Shown: one piece after another, positions 1 through 6,925 of the stretch
How the letters are laid out: each line of letters starts with the position of its first letter
How positions within the stretch are numbered: position 1 is the first letter of the stretch
Assembly: GCA_003009815.1 (NCBI GenBank)
Contig: PXPD01000041.1
Coordinates: forward strand, 1-22,135
DNA: 22,135 nt
Source: Nanohaloarchaea archaeon SW_4_43_9
Lineage (GTDB): Archaea; Nanohalarchaeota; Nanosalinia; Nanosalinales; Nanosalinaceae
Reading direction: 5' to 3'
Notes under the pieces: generated by a model
Database searches by the model: none
The model's input: only the letters and a program-made list of their open reading frames with translations
What the model was told of the DNA's origin: nothing
Translations under genes and position numbers: made by a program

Positions 1-311
1 GCTATGCTTCTTTGGGTATTCCACACATCAATAGATGACCCTATATATCTTTTCTGTAATGGTTGATTGTTCCAGGCTTGATCTCGATGCTCGACGTTAT
101 CCTCAAGTAATTGTTCCCAGTCTGTCGGTTCTGGAGTCTTTGTTTCTGTGGGTGTGGGTTCATCTGTTGCACTCGGAGAATCGGTCGGTGTCGAAGTAGA
201 ATTATCGCCGTCTAGCAGGTTTTGGCAGCCGGCAAGCCCTGTCGTTAGAGCTACTGCACCGGTCTTCAATATGTTTCGTCTTCGCTCCGAGTCCAACCCC
301 CCATTCGTCAT
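1..311 (-). CDS. Tat-exported lipoprotein, partial (C-terminus off the left edge)
   Basis: This reading frame is open from an ATG at 309-311 to the window edge, giving 103 visible residues. The N-terminus has a twin-arginine signal: RRRNILKTG at residues 10-18, a short hydrophobic stretch, and the lipobox LAGC with Cys29 as the predicted lipidated residue. A low-complexity linker rich in Thr, Pro, Asp and Glu follows (about residues 36-60), then a more ordered segment. A Tat signal plus lipobox plus acidic T/P linker is the usual layout of haloarchaeal secreted lipoproteins such as solute-binding or redox proteins, but too little of the mature domain is present to assign a function. It is transcribed divergently from the large secreted protein at 440. 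A T/A-rich TATA-like stretch lies at about 345-356. It may be of haloarchaeal origin, which is inference. Confidence 0.75.
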   Translation of the reverse strand, partial: MTNGGLDSERRRNILKTGAVALTTGLAGCQNLLDGDNSTSTPTDSPSATDEPTPTETKTPEPTDWEQLLEDNVEHRDQAWNNQPLQKRYIGSSIDVWNTQRSI

Positions 312-344
312 TGTTACCAACTAGTAGCTAATTATGTTTCAATC

Positions 345-405
345 TTTATTAAATTACTGTCAAATGATACTTTGGCTTCCCTCCTTGAGCATACTGTTAT
401 ATACG
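345..405. promoter_or_regulatory. Divergent promoter region between two exported-protein genes
   Basis: Two TATA-like stretches face opposite ways in this 128-base gap. TTTATTAAATTA (about 345-356) is placed to serve the minus-strand lipoprotein, and GTTATATACG (396-405) lies about 40 bases before the plus-strand start at 440. No Shine-Dalgarno motif precedes either start, suggesting short leaders. Start sites are inferred from spacing only. Confidence 0.4.
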
Positions 406-439
406 AGGGCTACTTGATTTTTAGTTGTAAGTTAATTAT

Positions 440-3067
440 ATGAATCGTAAGCCTGTAGATCCGGGTTTAGTATTGTTGCTTATACTTTTTTCTATTTCCA
501 CAGCTGTAGCTAATCCCCTAGGTGCGGACGAGTCAGCCGGGGCATGTGAATCATACAAAGAACTGTCTGGGGTAGGCGATGATACACTTGATTGTAGCCC
601 CGGACCAAACTACGATGTCTGTGGAGATGAAGCTGGTGAGAATAGAGCGCATGTAAAGGGCCCTGCAGTAAATGAACCTGCAATCAGTCAGTACCCGTCG
701 CACTATTATGCCTGTCTAGACTCAACTGAACAGGATTACTGTGTTCTACCAAGCGGTGAAGATGGAACGGAGAAAGTACCTGAAGGCACTATGGCTAATG
801 TTGCGCAGAAATTTAATAATGGAGCTGACGACTACCAGAACCCTGAAAACTCTCCCGACTGGAGCGTCTGCCTTAATACAGATGGAAACAGCGATCCCGG
901 AGGAAAATGGTATTCTCTGGACAATAGCGATGCTGGCGAATACCTGAGAAATAATAAGAATATTGTTGATAACGGAGATAGCTTCGATAAATCCGATATT
1001 GCGTATTACTGGAGGCAAAACGACAACCCTCAAAACTCAGAGTTCAACCCGCGGGGAGGCATGGAGGGAGTTGCACTTGAAGACGACTGTGACCTGGAAC
1101 TGGTCGGCTGCGAGCATACTGTAAACTCGGACGGTCTTTTCTACAGTTTCTTTAATCTTGGAGATCGGGACAAGGACTTCAATCCTCAAGGAGATAATAC
1201 CGAAGGGGATAGCCATGTCAGTAATGCCTACTACAGGGGGTATATTGACCGAATATTTGATGATTCAGAACAACTGGAACCAGGGATGAACACGACAGTC
1301 TATAACATGCCTGAAGACTCTGATCCAAACACGGTTAATCTATGGAATGATTCAGTTGGAACGGAGGATAGATCGGATCAGTGGGGTATAACTGAGGATG
1401 TTTCAAAATGTGTCTCTGGAAGAGGTAAGGCGTTTAACACTTCTACCGCAGGTTACAGGTACGACTATACTGGAGTAGAAAGATCAAACCCTGATGATCC
1501 GACCGTCAGTAAACTTGACAGAGCTATGGGTAACTCGCTGTGTGTTATCTCGGAAGGATACCAGAACTATAGAGGAGAGACAATGTTCACAGGTTACGGG
1601 GTATGGATAAACCCGGACAACCTAAAACAGGGAAATATTTCAGGTAAACACAGCTACGGAGCTTATGACAACTGGACGGACCTACTGGACAATGAAGGAT
1701 TTGGCATAGATATCACAGGACCGGACTCAGGATTAGGATTTAGAGAAACAGATAACCACGGCCCGGAGCAGTTCACAGACTATGATAATGAGAGAGTTTT
1801 CGTAGGAGATATCGAATTCAATGATTCGGATAAACTTGATCCTCCGATGTGCGGAGATGATGAGAGCGAATACCTGTTGGAGGAGCAGGGAGAGTCGGTG
1901 AACCCGCAGGAAGGGCAAGGAAGATTTGTATGTGCGGATACAAACGCTGTGTGTGTTTCATATGAGGCAGGTGGAGGACCGCTTTTCAAGCGTGATGATT
2001 ACGCTCAGGCAGGAGAACCAGGGGAAGAAAGCGGAAGGCTGAAACAGGATAGGGAAGTATGTTATCAGAGATCTGGAGAGGAAGCTATGTGGTTTGACCA
2101 GGATTATAAGGCCGAGTTATGCCGTGAGAACATTCTGTACGGTCCGCAAGGTGTGACGTGGTTTGACAGCAGTTACATCGATCAGCATCCTGAAGCTGTT
2201 ACGGGTGGAATAGATGATTCGTGGAGCGATTACTTTGAAAAACAGGGTCAGAGCAGTCTTTTCTCCGATCCTGAAAGTGGCGATTACAACTCTACACACA
2301 GCCCTGTAGCTACCGGAACCGGTTATTCCAAAGTAGCTGTACCCGATGGCTCAGACTACGGATTCTGTGGAGGAGACGATGACAGTGAATATCTGGTGAC
2401 TCAAGACTGTAACGCACGGTTCTGTGATACCAACCGTACTGTAATAGGTGTACACGACAATCCTAGAGGATGCATATTCGATGAAGACTCAACTCCGTAC
2501 GAGACCGATAAAGATGAGAGAAAACTTTTCGATCCGGGAGAGAGCGTGACCTTTGGAAGCATTCAAGGTGATCCTAGAATCACATGCTTCGATAGAACCT
2601 GGTATTCAAAGTTCCCGATCAGCTTTAACTCGAAACAGGTTTCTGTCCCTTTCGGAGAATTCAGGACAGTATCTTTCCAGGTGGTGAACACTCAGTCCCA
2701 GAAAAGAGAGTTCTACGTTGAAATGGAAGAGGAGACTGATACTCCATCCACCTACCAGTTCACAGATCTAGTTGATCGGTCAGGCACCAGCTTCACAACA
2801 GCAGTTCCAGCTAAATCCGCGAAGACTTTCCAAATTGAGATCTTCGGCGGTAATAAACAACTGGACTTTAACGACGGAGGATCAGAACTATTTGTTAGAG
2901 CAGAAGCTGTTAACTCAAAAGAAATCGGCTCAGACTCTCTAAAAGCAGAAATAAGAGAATCTAGCTCAAAAAGCGGCCAACCAACAAATGAAGTCCCGGG
3001 AATAACATTCTTACAGATAGCATTCATCTTCATCACAGCCACAGCAGTGATACTATTCCGAAATTAA
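440..3067 (+). CDS. Large cysteine-rich secreted surface protein with C-terminal membrane anchor
   Basis: The 875-residue protein has a Sec signal peptide (about residues 1-25, hydrophobic VLLLILFSISTAVA) and a single C-terminal hydrophobic helix (about 848-873, after NEVPG) ending in Arg-Asn, so most of it should lie outside the cell. It is very acidic, contains about 20 cysteines, and has many N-x-S/T sequons, consistent with a disulfide-bonded, glycosylated salt-adapted surface protein. A CGDD-x-SEYL type motif occurs near residue 470 and again near 645, each followed by further cysteines. From about residue 735 the cysteines stop and a beta-rich region (SVPFGEFRTVSFQVV) looks like an immunoglobulin-like or NEW-type stalk domain; that is a judgement from pattern alone. 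I recognise no catalytic motif. Such proteins in DPANN archaea are candidates for host contact, but nothing here proves it. Confidence 0.8.
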   Translation: MNRKPVDPGLVLLLILFSISTAVANPLGADESAGACESYKELSGVGDDTLDCSPGPNYDVCGDEAGENRAHVKGPAVNEPAISQYPSHYYACLDSTEQDYCVLPSGEDGTEKVPEGTMANVAQKFNNGADDYQNPENSPDWSVCLNTDGNSDPGGKWYSLDNSDAGEYLRNNKNIVDNGDSFDKSDIAYYWRQNDNPQNSEFNPRGGMEGVALEDDCDLELVGCEHTVNSDGLFYSFFNLGDRDKDFNPQGDNTEGDSHVSNAYYRGYIDRIFDDSEQLEPGMNTTVYNMPEDSDPNTVNLWNDSVGTEDRSDQWGITEDVSKCVSGRGKAFNTSTAGYRYDYTGVERSNPDDPTVSKLDRAMGNSLCVISEGYQNYRGETMFTGYGVWINPDNLKQGNISGKHSYGAYDNWTDLLDNEGFGIDITGPDSGLGFRETDNHGPEQFTDYDNERVFVGDIEFNDSDKLDPPMCGDDESEYLLEEQGESVNPQEGQGRFVCADTNAVCVSYEAGGGPLFKRDDYAQAGEPGEESGRLKQDREVCYQRSGEEAMWFDQDYKAELCRENILYGPQGVTWFDSSYIDQHPEAVTGGIDDSWSDYFEKQGQSSLFSDPESGDYNSTHSPVATGTGYSKVAVPDGSDYGFCGGDDDSEYLVTQDCNARFCDTNRTVIGVHDNPRGCIFDEDSTPYETDKDERKLFDPGESVTFGSIQGDPRITCFDRTWYSKFPISFNSKQVSVPFGEFRTVSFQVVNTQSQKREFYVEMEEETDTPSTYQFTDLVDRSGTSFTTAVPAKSAKTFQIEIFGGNKQLDFNDGGSELFVRAEAVNSKEIGSDSLKAEIRESSSKSGQPTNEVPGITFLQIAFIFITATAVILFRN

Positions 3068-3102
3068 CAGCATCCTTCCAAACAGAAATATTTAGTGCAA
3101 GA

Positions 3103-3176
3103 TGGACTCTCTGGGATTTGAACCCAGGGCCTTCTCCGTGCCAGGGAGACGTTCTGCCAAGCTGAACTAAGAGCCC
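3103..3176 (-). tRNA. tRNA-Ala (anticodon GGC)
   Basis: Read on the minus strand the sequence folds into a full cloverleaf. The acceptor stem is GGGCTCT/AGAGTCC with a G3:U70 pair, the classic alanine identity element. The D-stem is GTTC/GAAC with GG in the loop, the anticodon stem TCTCC/GGAGA with loop CTGGCAC (anticodon GGC, reads GCC/GCU), a five-base variable loop follows, and the T-arm is CTGGG-TTCAAAT-CCCAG. The discriminator base is A and CCA is not encoded. No intron is present. Confidence 0.97.
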
Positions 3177-3254
3177 ATTTTTATGTCTCAAAATTTTAGA
3201 CAAACTCTTTTAATTGAATTATTGATTGGCTTTCCTTAAGCAACCCGTTGTTGT

Positions 3255-3310
3255 CTACGAAATTCGTAGCAAATAAGCCTAATACCGAAGATATTCGTAA
3301 TCATTATAAG
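3255..3310 (+). promoter_or_regulatory. Promoter with palindromic operator-like site upstream of the 3333 gene
   Basis: A TATA-like ATTATAAG at 3303-3310 is centred about 26 bases before the ATG at 3333, fitting leaderless transcription. Upstream lies a perfect odd palindrome, CTACGAAATTCGTAG (3255-3269), and a second half-site TTCGTA begins at 3294, about 31 bases (three helical turns) after the first TTCGTA. This suggests a dimeric repressor or activator site; the regulator is unknown. Confidence 0.45.
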
Positions 3311-3332
3311 CTTTTCCCGTGAAAAATACTAT

Positions 3333-3650
3333 ATGAGAGAATTACTAGAACCAGAAGAAAGTCATCTCGAAAATATAAACCTGAATGAGAGGCAAACTGT
3401 AGGTCATTCAAGCCTCCAAGCTAAAGGAACTGCAACATACGGGGGAGAAGAATACGATCTAGCCGTAACTGAAACCGGTAAGAATATCCGGATAAGAGCA
3501 TCCTCCGAAGATGGAGTTTACCTTGGAAGTATCGAACAAGACCTGAGTAGAGATGAGTTCGACTCCAGAGTTGAAGAAATAATATCAGATGCAGATCTAA
3601 ACCTCGCATATGGCATGGAGGAAACTACTGGATATGACAGAAGAGTATGA
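3333..3650 (+). CDS. Small acidic protein of unknown function
   Basis: This 105-residue acidic protein is not one I recognise. The central part (about residues 30-70) alternates polar and hydrophobic residues like a small beta-sheet (YDLAVTETGKNIRIRAS), followed by a helical segment beginning DLSRDEF. The start at 3333 is supported by a TATA box at the right distance. Its last codons overlap the likely start of the DapA-like gene (3634) by 17 bases, so the two are probably cotranscribed and translationally coupled. The unknown protein at 4555 has a roughly similar plan (RIRSEED strand, then a DMSTDEV helix), hinting at a distant duplicate, but I could not align them convincingly. Confidence 0.65.
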   Translation: MRELLEPEESHLENINLNERQTVGHSSLQAKGTATYGGEEYDLAVTETGKNIRIRASSEDGVYLGSIEQDLSRDEFDSRVEEIISDADLNLAYGMEETTGYDRRV

Positions 3651-4365
3651 TTTTGAACCGGAAGGGGTCTTTCCTGCATTACCGACTCCAATGAATGAGA
3701 GGGATGAAATCAACTACGATGCAACTAGAGAACACTTGGAATATCTTGCAGAGAACAGTATTCCAGGAGTAGTTCCTGCAGGATGTACAGGTCACGCTGC
3801 CACTCTTTTTCACGACGAACACATAGATTATGTTACCCAAGTAGCTGAAATGGCGGATGATCGGGGACTAGATGTAATAGCAGGTAGCGGAACAAATAGC
3901 ACATACGAGACTATCGATCTGGCGCAGCGAATTGAGGAAAACGCAGATATCGACGCCCATCTCATGATCTCACCTTACCAGAACAAACCAGCGCAGAGAG
4001 GAAACATACAGCACTATGAGCTAGTGGCAGAGGAGGTTGAAGAACCGATAATCGCCTACAATGTTCCAAGCAGAACAGGGAGAAACCTCGTGCCTGAGAC
4101 ACAGGAACAAATCTCGGAGATACCTGGAGTTATCGGTATGAAAGAGGCATCCAACATGCCTGACCAGATAAAGGAGCTCGGTGAAAGATTCATGGATAGA
4201 GACGATTTCTATCTGCTGTCGGGAGATGATCCGAGAAACGACTTGGTCTATAATGTAGGCGGATCAGGAGCCATCTCAGTAACCGGAAATATTGCACCGG
4301 AAAAATCTATGGACGTATGGGAAACGGCATTATTAGAAGAAGATACAGATAGGAGGGAGAAGTGA
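3634..4365 (+). pseudogene. DapA/NAL-family (class I) aldolase, truncated N-terminal barrel part
   Basis: The 243-residue product matches the dihydrodipicolinate synthase/N-acetylneuraminate lyase TIM-barrel family. Visible hallmarks are the LPTPM N-terminus, TGHAATLFHDEH, AYNVPSRTGRN (Tyr142, Arg147), IGMKEAS with Schiff-base Lys170, and LLSGDDPRN. The start at 3634 is chosen because homology begins there and GGAGG lies at 3617-3621. Family members have about 290 residues; this frame stops after EEDTDRREK, where the C-terminal helices should begin. The missing C-terminus appears at 4362-4532 in the -1 frame, with roughly 15 codons absent between the pieces. Two residues of the DHDPS proton-relay triad differ: the E. 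coli Thr44 position is Cys51 and the Tyr107 position is Gln116. It may be a pseudogene, a two-piece enzyme, an assembly error, or a family member with another substrate. Confidence 0.8.
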
Positions 4366-4532
4366 ATCCTGTCGGAGTTCACTATGCATTAAACCAGATA
4401 GGGTTCGACTTTGGGACGCCAAGACCGCCCAATAACTACCAGCCACTGGAAAATGAAAGAGATATTACTGGTGAAGTCCATCAAAATCAGACAGAAATCG
4501 AAGAGGCTTTGGACGAGTTTAAACTAAACTGA
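4362..4532 (+). pseudogene. C-terminal fragment of the DapA-family aldolase in a shifted frame
   Basis: A 56-residue frame starting at GTG 4362 reads VNPVGVHYALNQIGF and ends in a typical DapA tail (IEEALDEFKLN). It corresponds to the NPIPVK-A-L-N-x-x-G region and final helix of DHDPS proteins. It is in the -1 frame relative to the upstream part and overlaps that gene's TGA stop. A strong AGGAGG sits at 4351-4356, five bases before the GTG, so it could be translated as a separate subunit. An in-frame TAG at 4350-4352 blocks simple read-through from upstream. Either a deletion plus frameshift or a genuine split would explain this. Confidence 0.7.
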
Positions 4533-4554
4533 AAACCAGAAAAAATATGGAAAA

Positions 4555-4905
4555 ATGAGATTTGAAACCGAACTCGTAAGTAGAACTATCCAAGACGGAG
4601 AAGAATACCTCAACTTTGATCTGGAAGGAGAAAAAGCCTATCCCGCCAGAATCAGGAGTGAGGAAGATTATCTTGAGGTCTTTGTAGGTGAAAGTTTCGA
4701 TGAATGGGAGTACGATAATATTTCCCGCAAAAGGCTTAGATCTGGATGGGAGAACAGCTTCTACATAGAAGAAGATATGAGTACTGACGAAGTAATAGAG
4801 AGTTATGACAATCTATTTGAGAGATACTCTGAAGAGATAGCTGATAGAACAGGAAACCGTGAAACCGCCGAATCATTAAATCAGGTAAAGGCTGCACTGG
4901 ACTGA
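4555..4905 (+). CDS. Small acidic protein of unknown function
   Basis: This 116-residue protein is not recognised. It is strongly acidic with many Tyr and Trp (EWEYDN, RSGWENSFYIEED), probably a beta-sheet first half followed by an amphipathic helical C-terminus (about residues 75-116). It has no signal peptide, membrane segment or cysteine. It follows the broken aldolase by 22 bases on the same strand and is probably in the same transcript. Its stop is followed by GGTGA and another short frame at 4916. Confidence 0.6.
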   Translation: MRFETELVSRTIQDGEEYLNFDLEGEKAYPARIRSEEDYLEVFVGESFDEWEYDNISRKRLRSGWENSFYIEEDMSTDEVIESYDNLFERYSEEIADRTGNRETAESLNQVKAALD

Positions 4906-4915
4906 GGTGAAAAAC

Positions 4916-4969
4916 ATGCTTGTGAGCGAGATATACCAAGCACTGACTGAGAGAGAACGGGGACTATAG
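4916..4969 (+). CDS. Possible 17-residue microprotein or truncated gene start
   Basis: A GGTGA ribosome binding site (4906-4910) lies five bases before ATG 4916; the frame encodes only 17 residues (MLVSEIYQALTERERGL). The leader GGTGAAAAACATGCT is identical to the one before the UPF0147 gene at 16039-16053. The frame ends six bases inside the 3' end of the convergent Lrp gene. It may be a real microprotein, the stub of a deleted gene, or chance. Confidence 0.25.
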   Translation: MLVSEIYQALTERERGL

Positions 4970-5368
4970 TTTTCTCTGCTTCAGCACGGTGTAAGTCTTT
5001 GTTTCCTCTACTCCGTCAATCCCTCTAATACTATCAAGAACCCTATTAATCCTCTCGGTGTCTTCCCTTTCAAACTCCACTACAAGGTCATATTCTCCCG
5101 TCACCTCATTTATCTCCATATCTCCTGAGAACTGCTGGATTACATCATTAATCCCGGATTCAGTTGAAAGTTTTATCATCACTATAGCCTTTGCACCGCT
5201 TGAGCCTAGTTCAACTGTAAACCTTTCTATAACACCTTTATCCTTCATCTCCTGAACCCTTCTCCTGACAGTTCCCTCCGACACATCCAGCTCATCAGCT
5301 ATGCCGGTGAAAGATCTTCGGCCGTCTTTCTTCAGATTATCAAGTATTTCGCGATCTGTCTCGTCCAT
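4964..5368 (-). CDS. Lrp/AsnC-family transcriptional regulator
   Basis: The 134-residue protein has the two-domain Lrp/AsnC layout. An N-terminal helix-turn-helix (DETDREILDNLKKDGRRSF, then IADELDVSEGTVRRRVQEM, about residues 1-50) is followed by a C-terminal RAM ligand-binding domain (about 60-134, with VTGEYDLVVEFE). Archaeal members act as dimers or octamers and often sense amino acids; the effector here cannot be told. I prefer the ATG at 5366-5368 to the GTG two codons earlier because homology begins with MDETDREIL. A perfect 19-base palindrome covers the expected promoter, so the gene probably regulates itself. It converges on the 4555 gene. Confidence 0.92.
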   Translation of the reverse strand: MDETDREILDNLKKDGRRSFTGIADELDVSEGTVRRRVQEMKDKGVIERFTVELGSSGAKAIVMIKLSTESGINDVIQQFSGDMEINEVTGEYDLVVEFEREDTERINRVLDSIRGIDGVEETKTYTVLKQRKL

Positions 5369-5378
5369 GTACACAAAC

Positions 5379-5397
5379 TTTAACTTCAGAAGTTAAA
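5379..5397 (-). promoter_or_regulatory. Perfect palindrome over the Lrp promoter (likely autoregulatory operator)
   Basis: TTTAACTTC-A-GAAGTTAAA is a perfect 9+1+9 palindrome from 11 to 29 bases before the ATG at 5368. That interval is where the TATA box of a leaderless archaeal gene sits, and the A/T-rich arms could serve as the TATA element. Binding of the Lrp product here would block TBP/TFB. The palindrome is seen directly; its role is inferred. Confidence 0.6.
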
Positions 5398-5412
5398 CAT
5401 TTCCGGGTTTTT

Positions 5413-6042
5413 CTACTTGATAAGATCAACTATGTCTGTCTCTTCAACTCCGCCTTCATCTCCGATTGTTACGGAGAATCCTTTTCCTGTTTCCTCGGCT
5501 GCTGCATTAAGTACCGGGACTCCGAGAAGCTCTCTTTCACCAAAGTCCTCATGTACATGGCCGTTCATCCAGATGGCAGGTTTTTCCTTTATAATCAGTT
5601 CTCTGAACTGTTCAAATCCTATCCTTCTACCGGAGAGAATCCTGTCACCAATCTTATGTGGAGGATAATGGGACCCAATAATAACTTTTGAAGAGTCTCC
5701 ATGTTCTTCGATAAGATTGGACACCCTCTGTTTAACATTATTCGGAAAGTCTCCGCCAATCAATATCATTAGGTATTCTTCATCTATATCCGCCTCCAAG
5801 AAGTTGTAGACGGGTACTTCTCCGTCCAAGAACTTGTCGCTGAACATCATGTCCCGGTTGCCCGTACAACCTAGAGCAGGAATGTCTATCCTGTCAAAAA
5901 GCTCTTCAGCATAACTCTCACTCATATAGTCTCCTAAGTTGACATAGAGATCATAATCACCATTTTCGATCTCCTTAAGAGTTGCTTCAAGAAGGTCTTC
6001 TTTCTGGTGAAAGTCACTTGTTACCAGTATTTTAAGACCCAT
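5413..6042 (-). CDS. Calcineurin-like metallophosphoesterase (YfcE/MJ0936-like)
   Basis: The 209-residue protein carries the ordered metal-binding motifs of the superfamily: D-x-H (SDFHQ, residues 9-13), GD (LGDY), GN-x-D (GNRD, in place of GNH(D/E)), a single His in IGSHYPP, and GHVH near residue 163. The GN-x-D form is typical of the YfcE/MJ0936 branch, whose members hydrolyse phosphodiesters with Mn or Ni; the natural substrate is generally unknown. There is no signal peptide, so it is cytoplasmic. A TTTTAAGA element about 26 bases upstream (6064-6072 area) suggests its own leaderless promoter, 44 bases after the AhpD-like gene. Confidence 0.9.
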   Translation of the reverse strand: MGLKILVTSDFHQKEDLLEATLKEIENGDYDLYVNLGDYMSESYAEELFDRIDIPALGCTGNRDMMFSDKFLDGEVPVYNFLEADIDEEYLMILIGGDFPNNVKQRVSNLIEEHGDSSKVIIGSHYPPHKIGDRILSGRRIGFEQFRELIIKEKPAIWMNGHVHEDFGERELLGVPVLNAAAEETGKGFSVTIGDEGGVEETDIVDLIK

Positions 6043-6086
6043 ATACTAGGATTTACACTGAAAGTCTTAAAAGCTCCTCTCTGGAT

Positions 6087-6410
6087 TTAATCTTCAGAGT
6101 GCTCCAAGGCCTCAAGTCCGTAGCTCATTGTTGCTCCGGCTCTTACCTGTGAAGCTATCTGGATAACATCGGAGACCTCCTTTTCAGTAGCTCCATGTTT
6201 AATTGCTTTCTGCCCGTGTGTATGGACGCAGAACTGGCACTGTGTAGCAGCTGCCGCAGCTAACCCAAGTAGTTCTCTCATCTTGTTGTCGAAAACTGAT
6301 TCTTCCTGTATCGATTCCTTCCAGTCCTTGTAGTCAGACATCATTTTCTCAGAGTTTTCACGGAACTTCTTGGCAGAATGCATATGATCGTTGTCGAAAG
6401 GCGAAGACAT
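6087..6410 (-). CDS. AhpD/carboxymuconolactone-decarboxylase-family protein
   Basis: The 107-residue, all-helical protein has the AhpD-type signature CQFCVHTH (Cys58, Cys61, His65) preceded by an Ala-rich helix (LLGLAAAAATQ) and followed by KAIKHGATEKEVSDVI. AhpD-like proteins are thiol peroxidases or reductase adaptors using the CxxC pair. True decarboxylases lack the second Cys, so a redox role is favoured. Length and motif spacing are normal for the single-domain group. The start is an ATG with an A/T-rich TATA-like element (about 6429-6441) upstream. It fits the oxidative-stress theme of MsrB and the disulfide reductase nearby, though it is not in an operon with them. Confidence 0.88.
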   Translation of the reverse strand: MSSPFDNDHMHSAKKFRENSEKMMSDYKDWKESIQEESVFDNKMRELLGLAAAAATQCQFCVHTHGQKAIKHGATEKEVSDVIQIASQVRAGATMSYGLEALEHSED

Positions 6411-6446
6411 GAAGTAATATTAGAAGAACTAAAATAAAAAGAAAAA

Positions 6447-6755
6447 TCAAGATAGGTATCCGGATATCTTCTGTTCGGCTACCTCCTCTCCCTTTTCAAG
6501 CGCGTCTTCGAGATTCTCTAGCTCCGCCAGAGCTTCCGGACCAAATCTTCCTCTCCGATACTCGACTGTATAATCGGTTAGATTCTCTATATCGGTGTTG
6601 TCCCTAACATAAACCTCATCACCATCAACAAGCCATCGAGCGAGCTTTCGACCGTAGATAAGCGCTTCTGTACCGTATTCTTCAGAAATAGGTTTTGAAC
6701 CAGTTTTAGACTTATCAGTAGTTAAAGCTTGTGTGCTCAGATTAACCCCTGACAA
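6447..6755 (-). CDS. Small protein of unknown function
   Basis: The 102-residue frame is not recognised. The best-conserved-looking part is the middle (EALIYGRKLARWLVDGDEVYVRDNTD, in two stretches), with an acidic helical tail rich in Glu and Leu. The furthest start is TTG at 6753-6755 and no in-frame ATG lies upstream, so the true N-terminus is uncertain and the first 25 residues look poorly ordered. It could be a 5'-truncated gene. It lies divergent to the subtilisin gene and 36 bases upstream of the AhpD-like gene on the same strand. Confidence 0.5.
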   Translation of the reverse strand: MSGVNLSTQALTTDKSKTGSKPISEEYGTEALIYGRKLARWLVDGDEVYVRDNTDIENLTDYTVEYRRGRFGPEALAELENLEDALEKGEEVAEQKISGYLS

Positions 6756-6882
6756 AAGTATTACTGTTTTCCCATTTTTAAGCTATCCGAAAAGTTATAA
6801 TGATCTGCCGGAATAATTATTGATGTAGTCGCTTCAAAATCAAGGTTTTTTCTAACACCGCAATCCGGAACTTCTTCAAGAA

Positions 6883-6890
6883 CTATATGT
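6883..6890 (+). promoter_or_regulatory. TATA box of the subtilisin-msrB operon
   Basis: CTATATGT lies about 40 bases before the ATG at 6926, implying a leader of about 13 bases. The rest of the 170-base gap before the protease gene shows no other gene or repeat that I can see. Confidence 0.4.
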
Positions 6891-6925
6891 TACCTTTTTG
6901 AAATACGGCCTTCAAGTTATGAAGT

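Noticed and set aside
440..3067. Laminin-G, protease or glycosidase domain in the large secreted protein
   Set aside because: No catalytic motif or confident fold signature could be recognised by eye; naming a function would be a guess.
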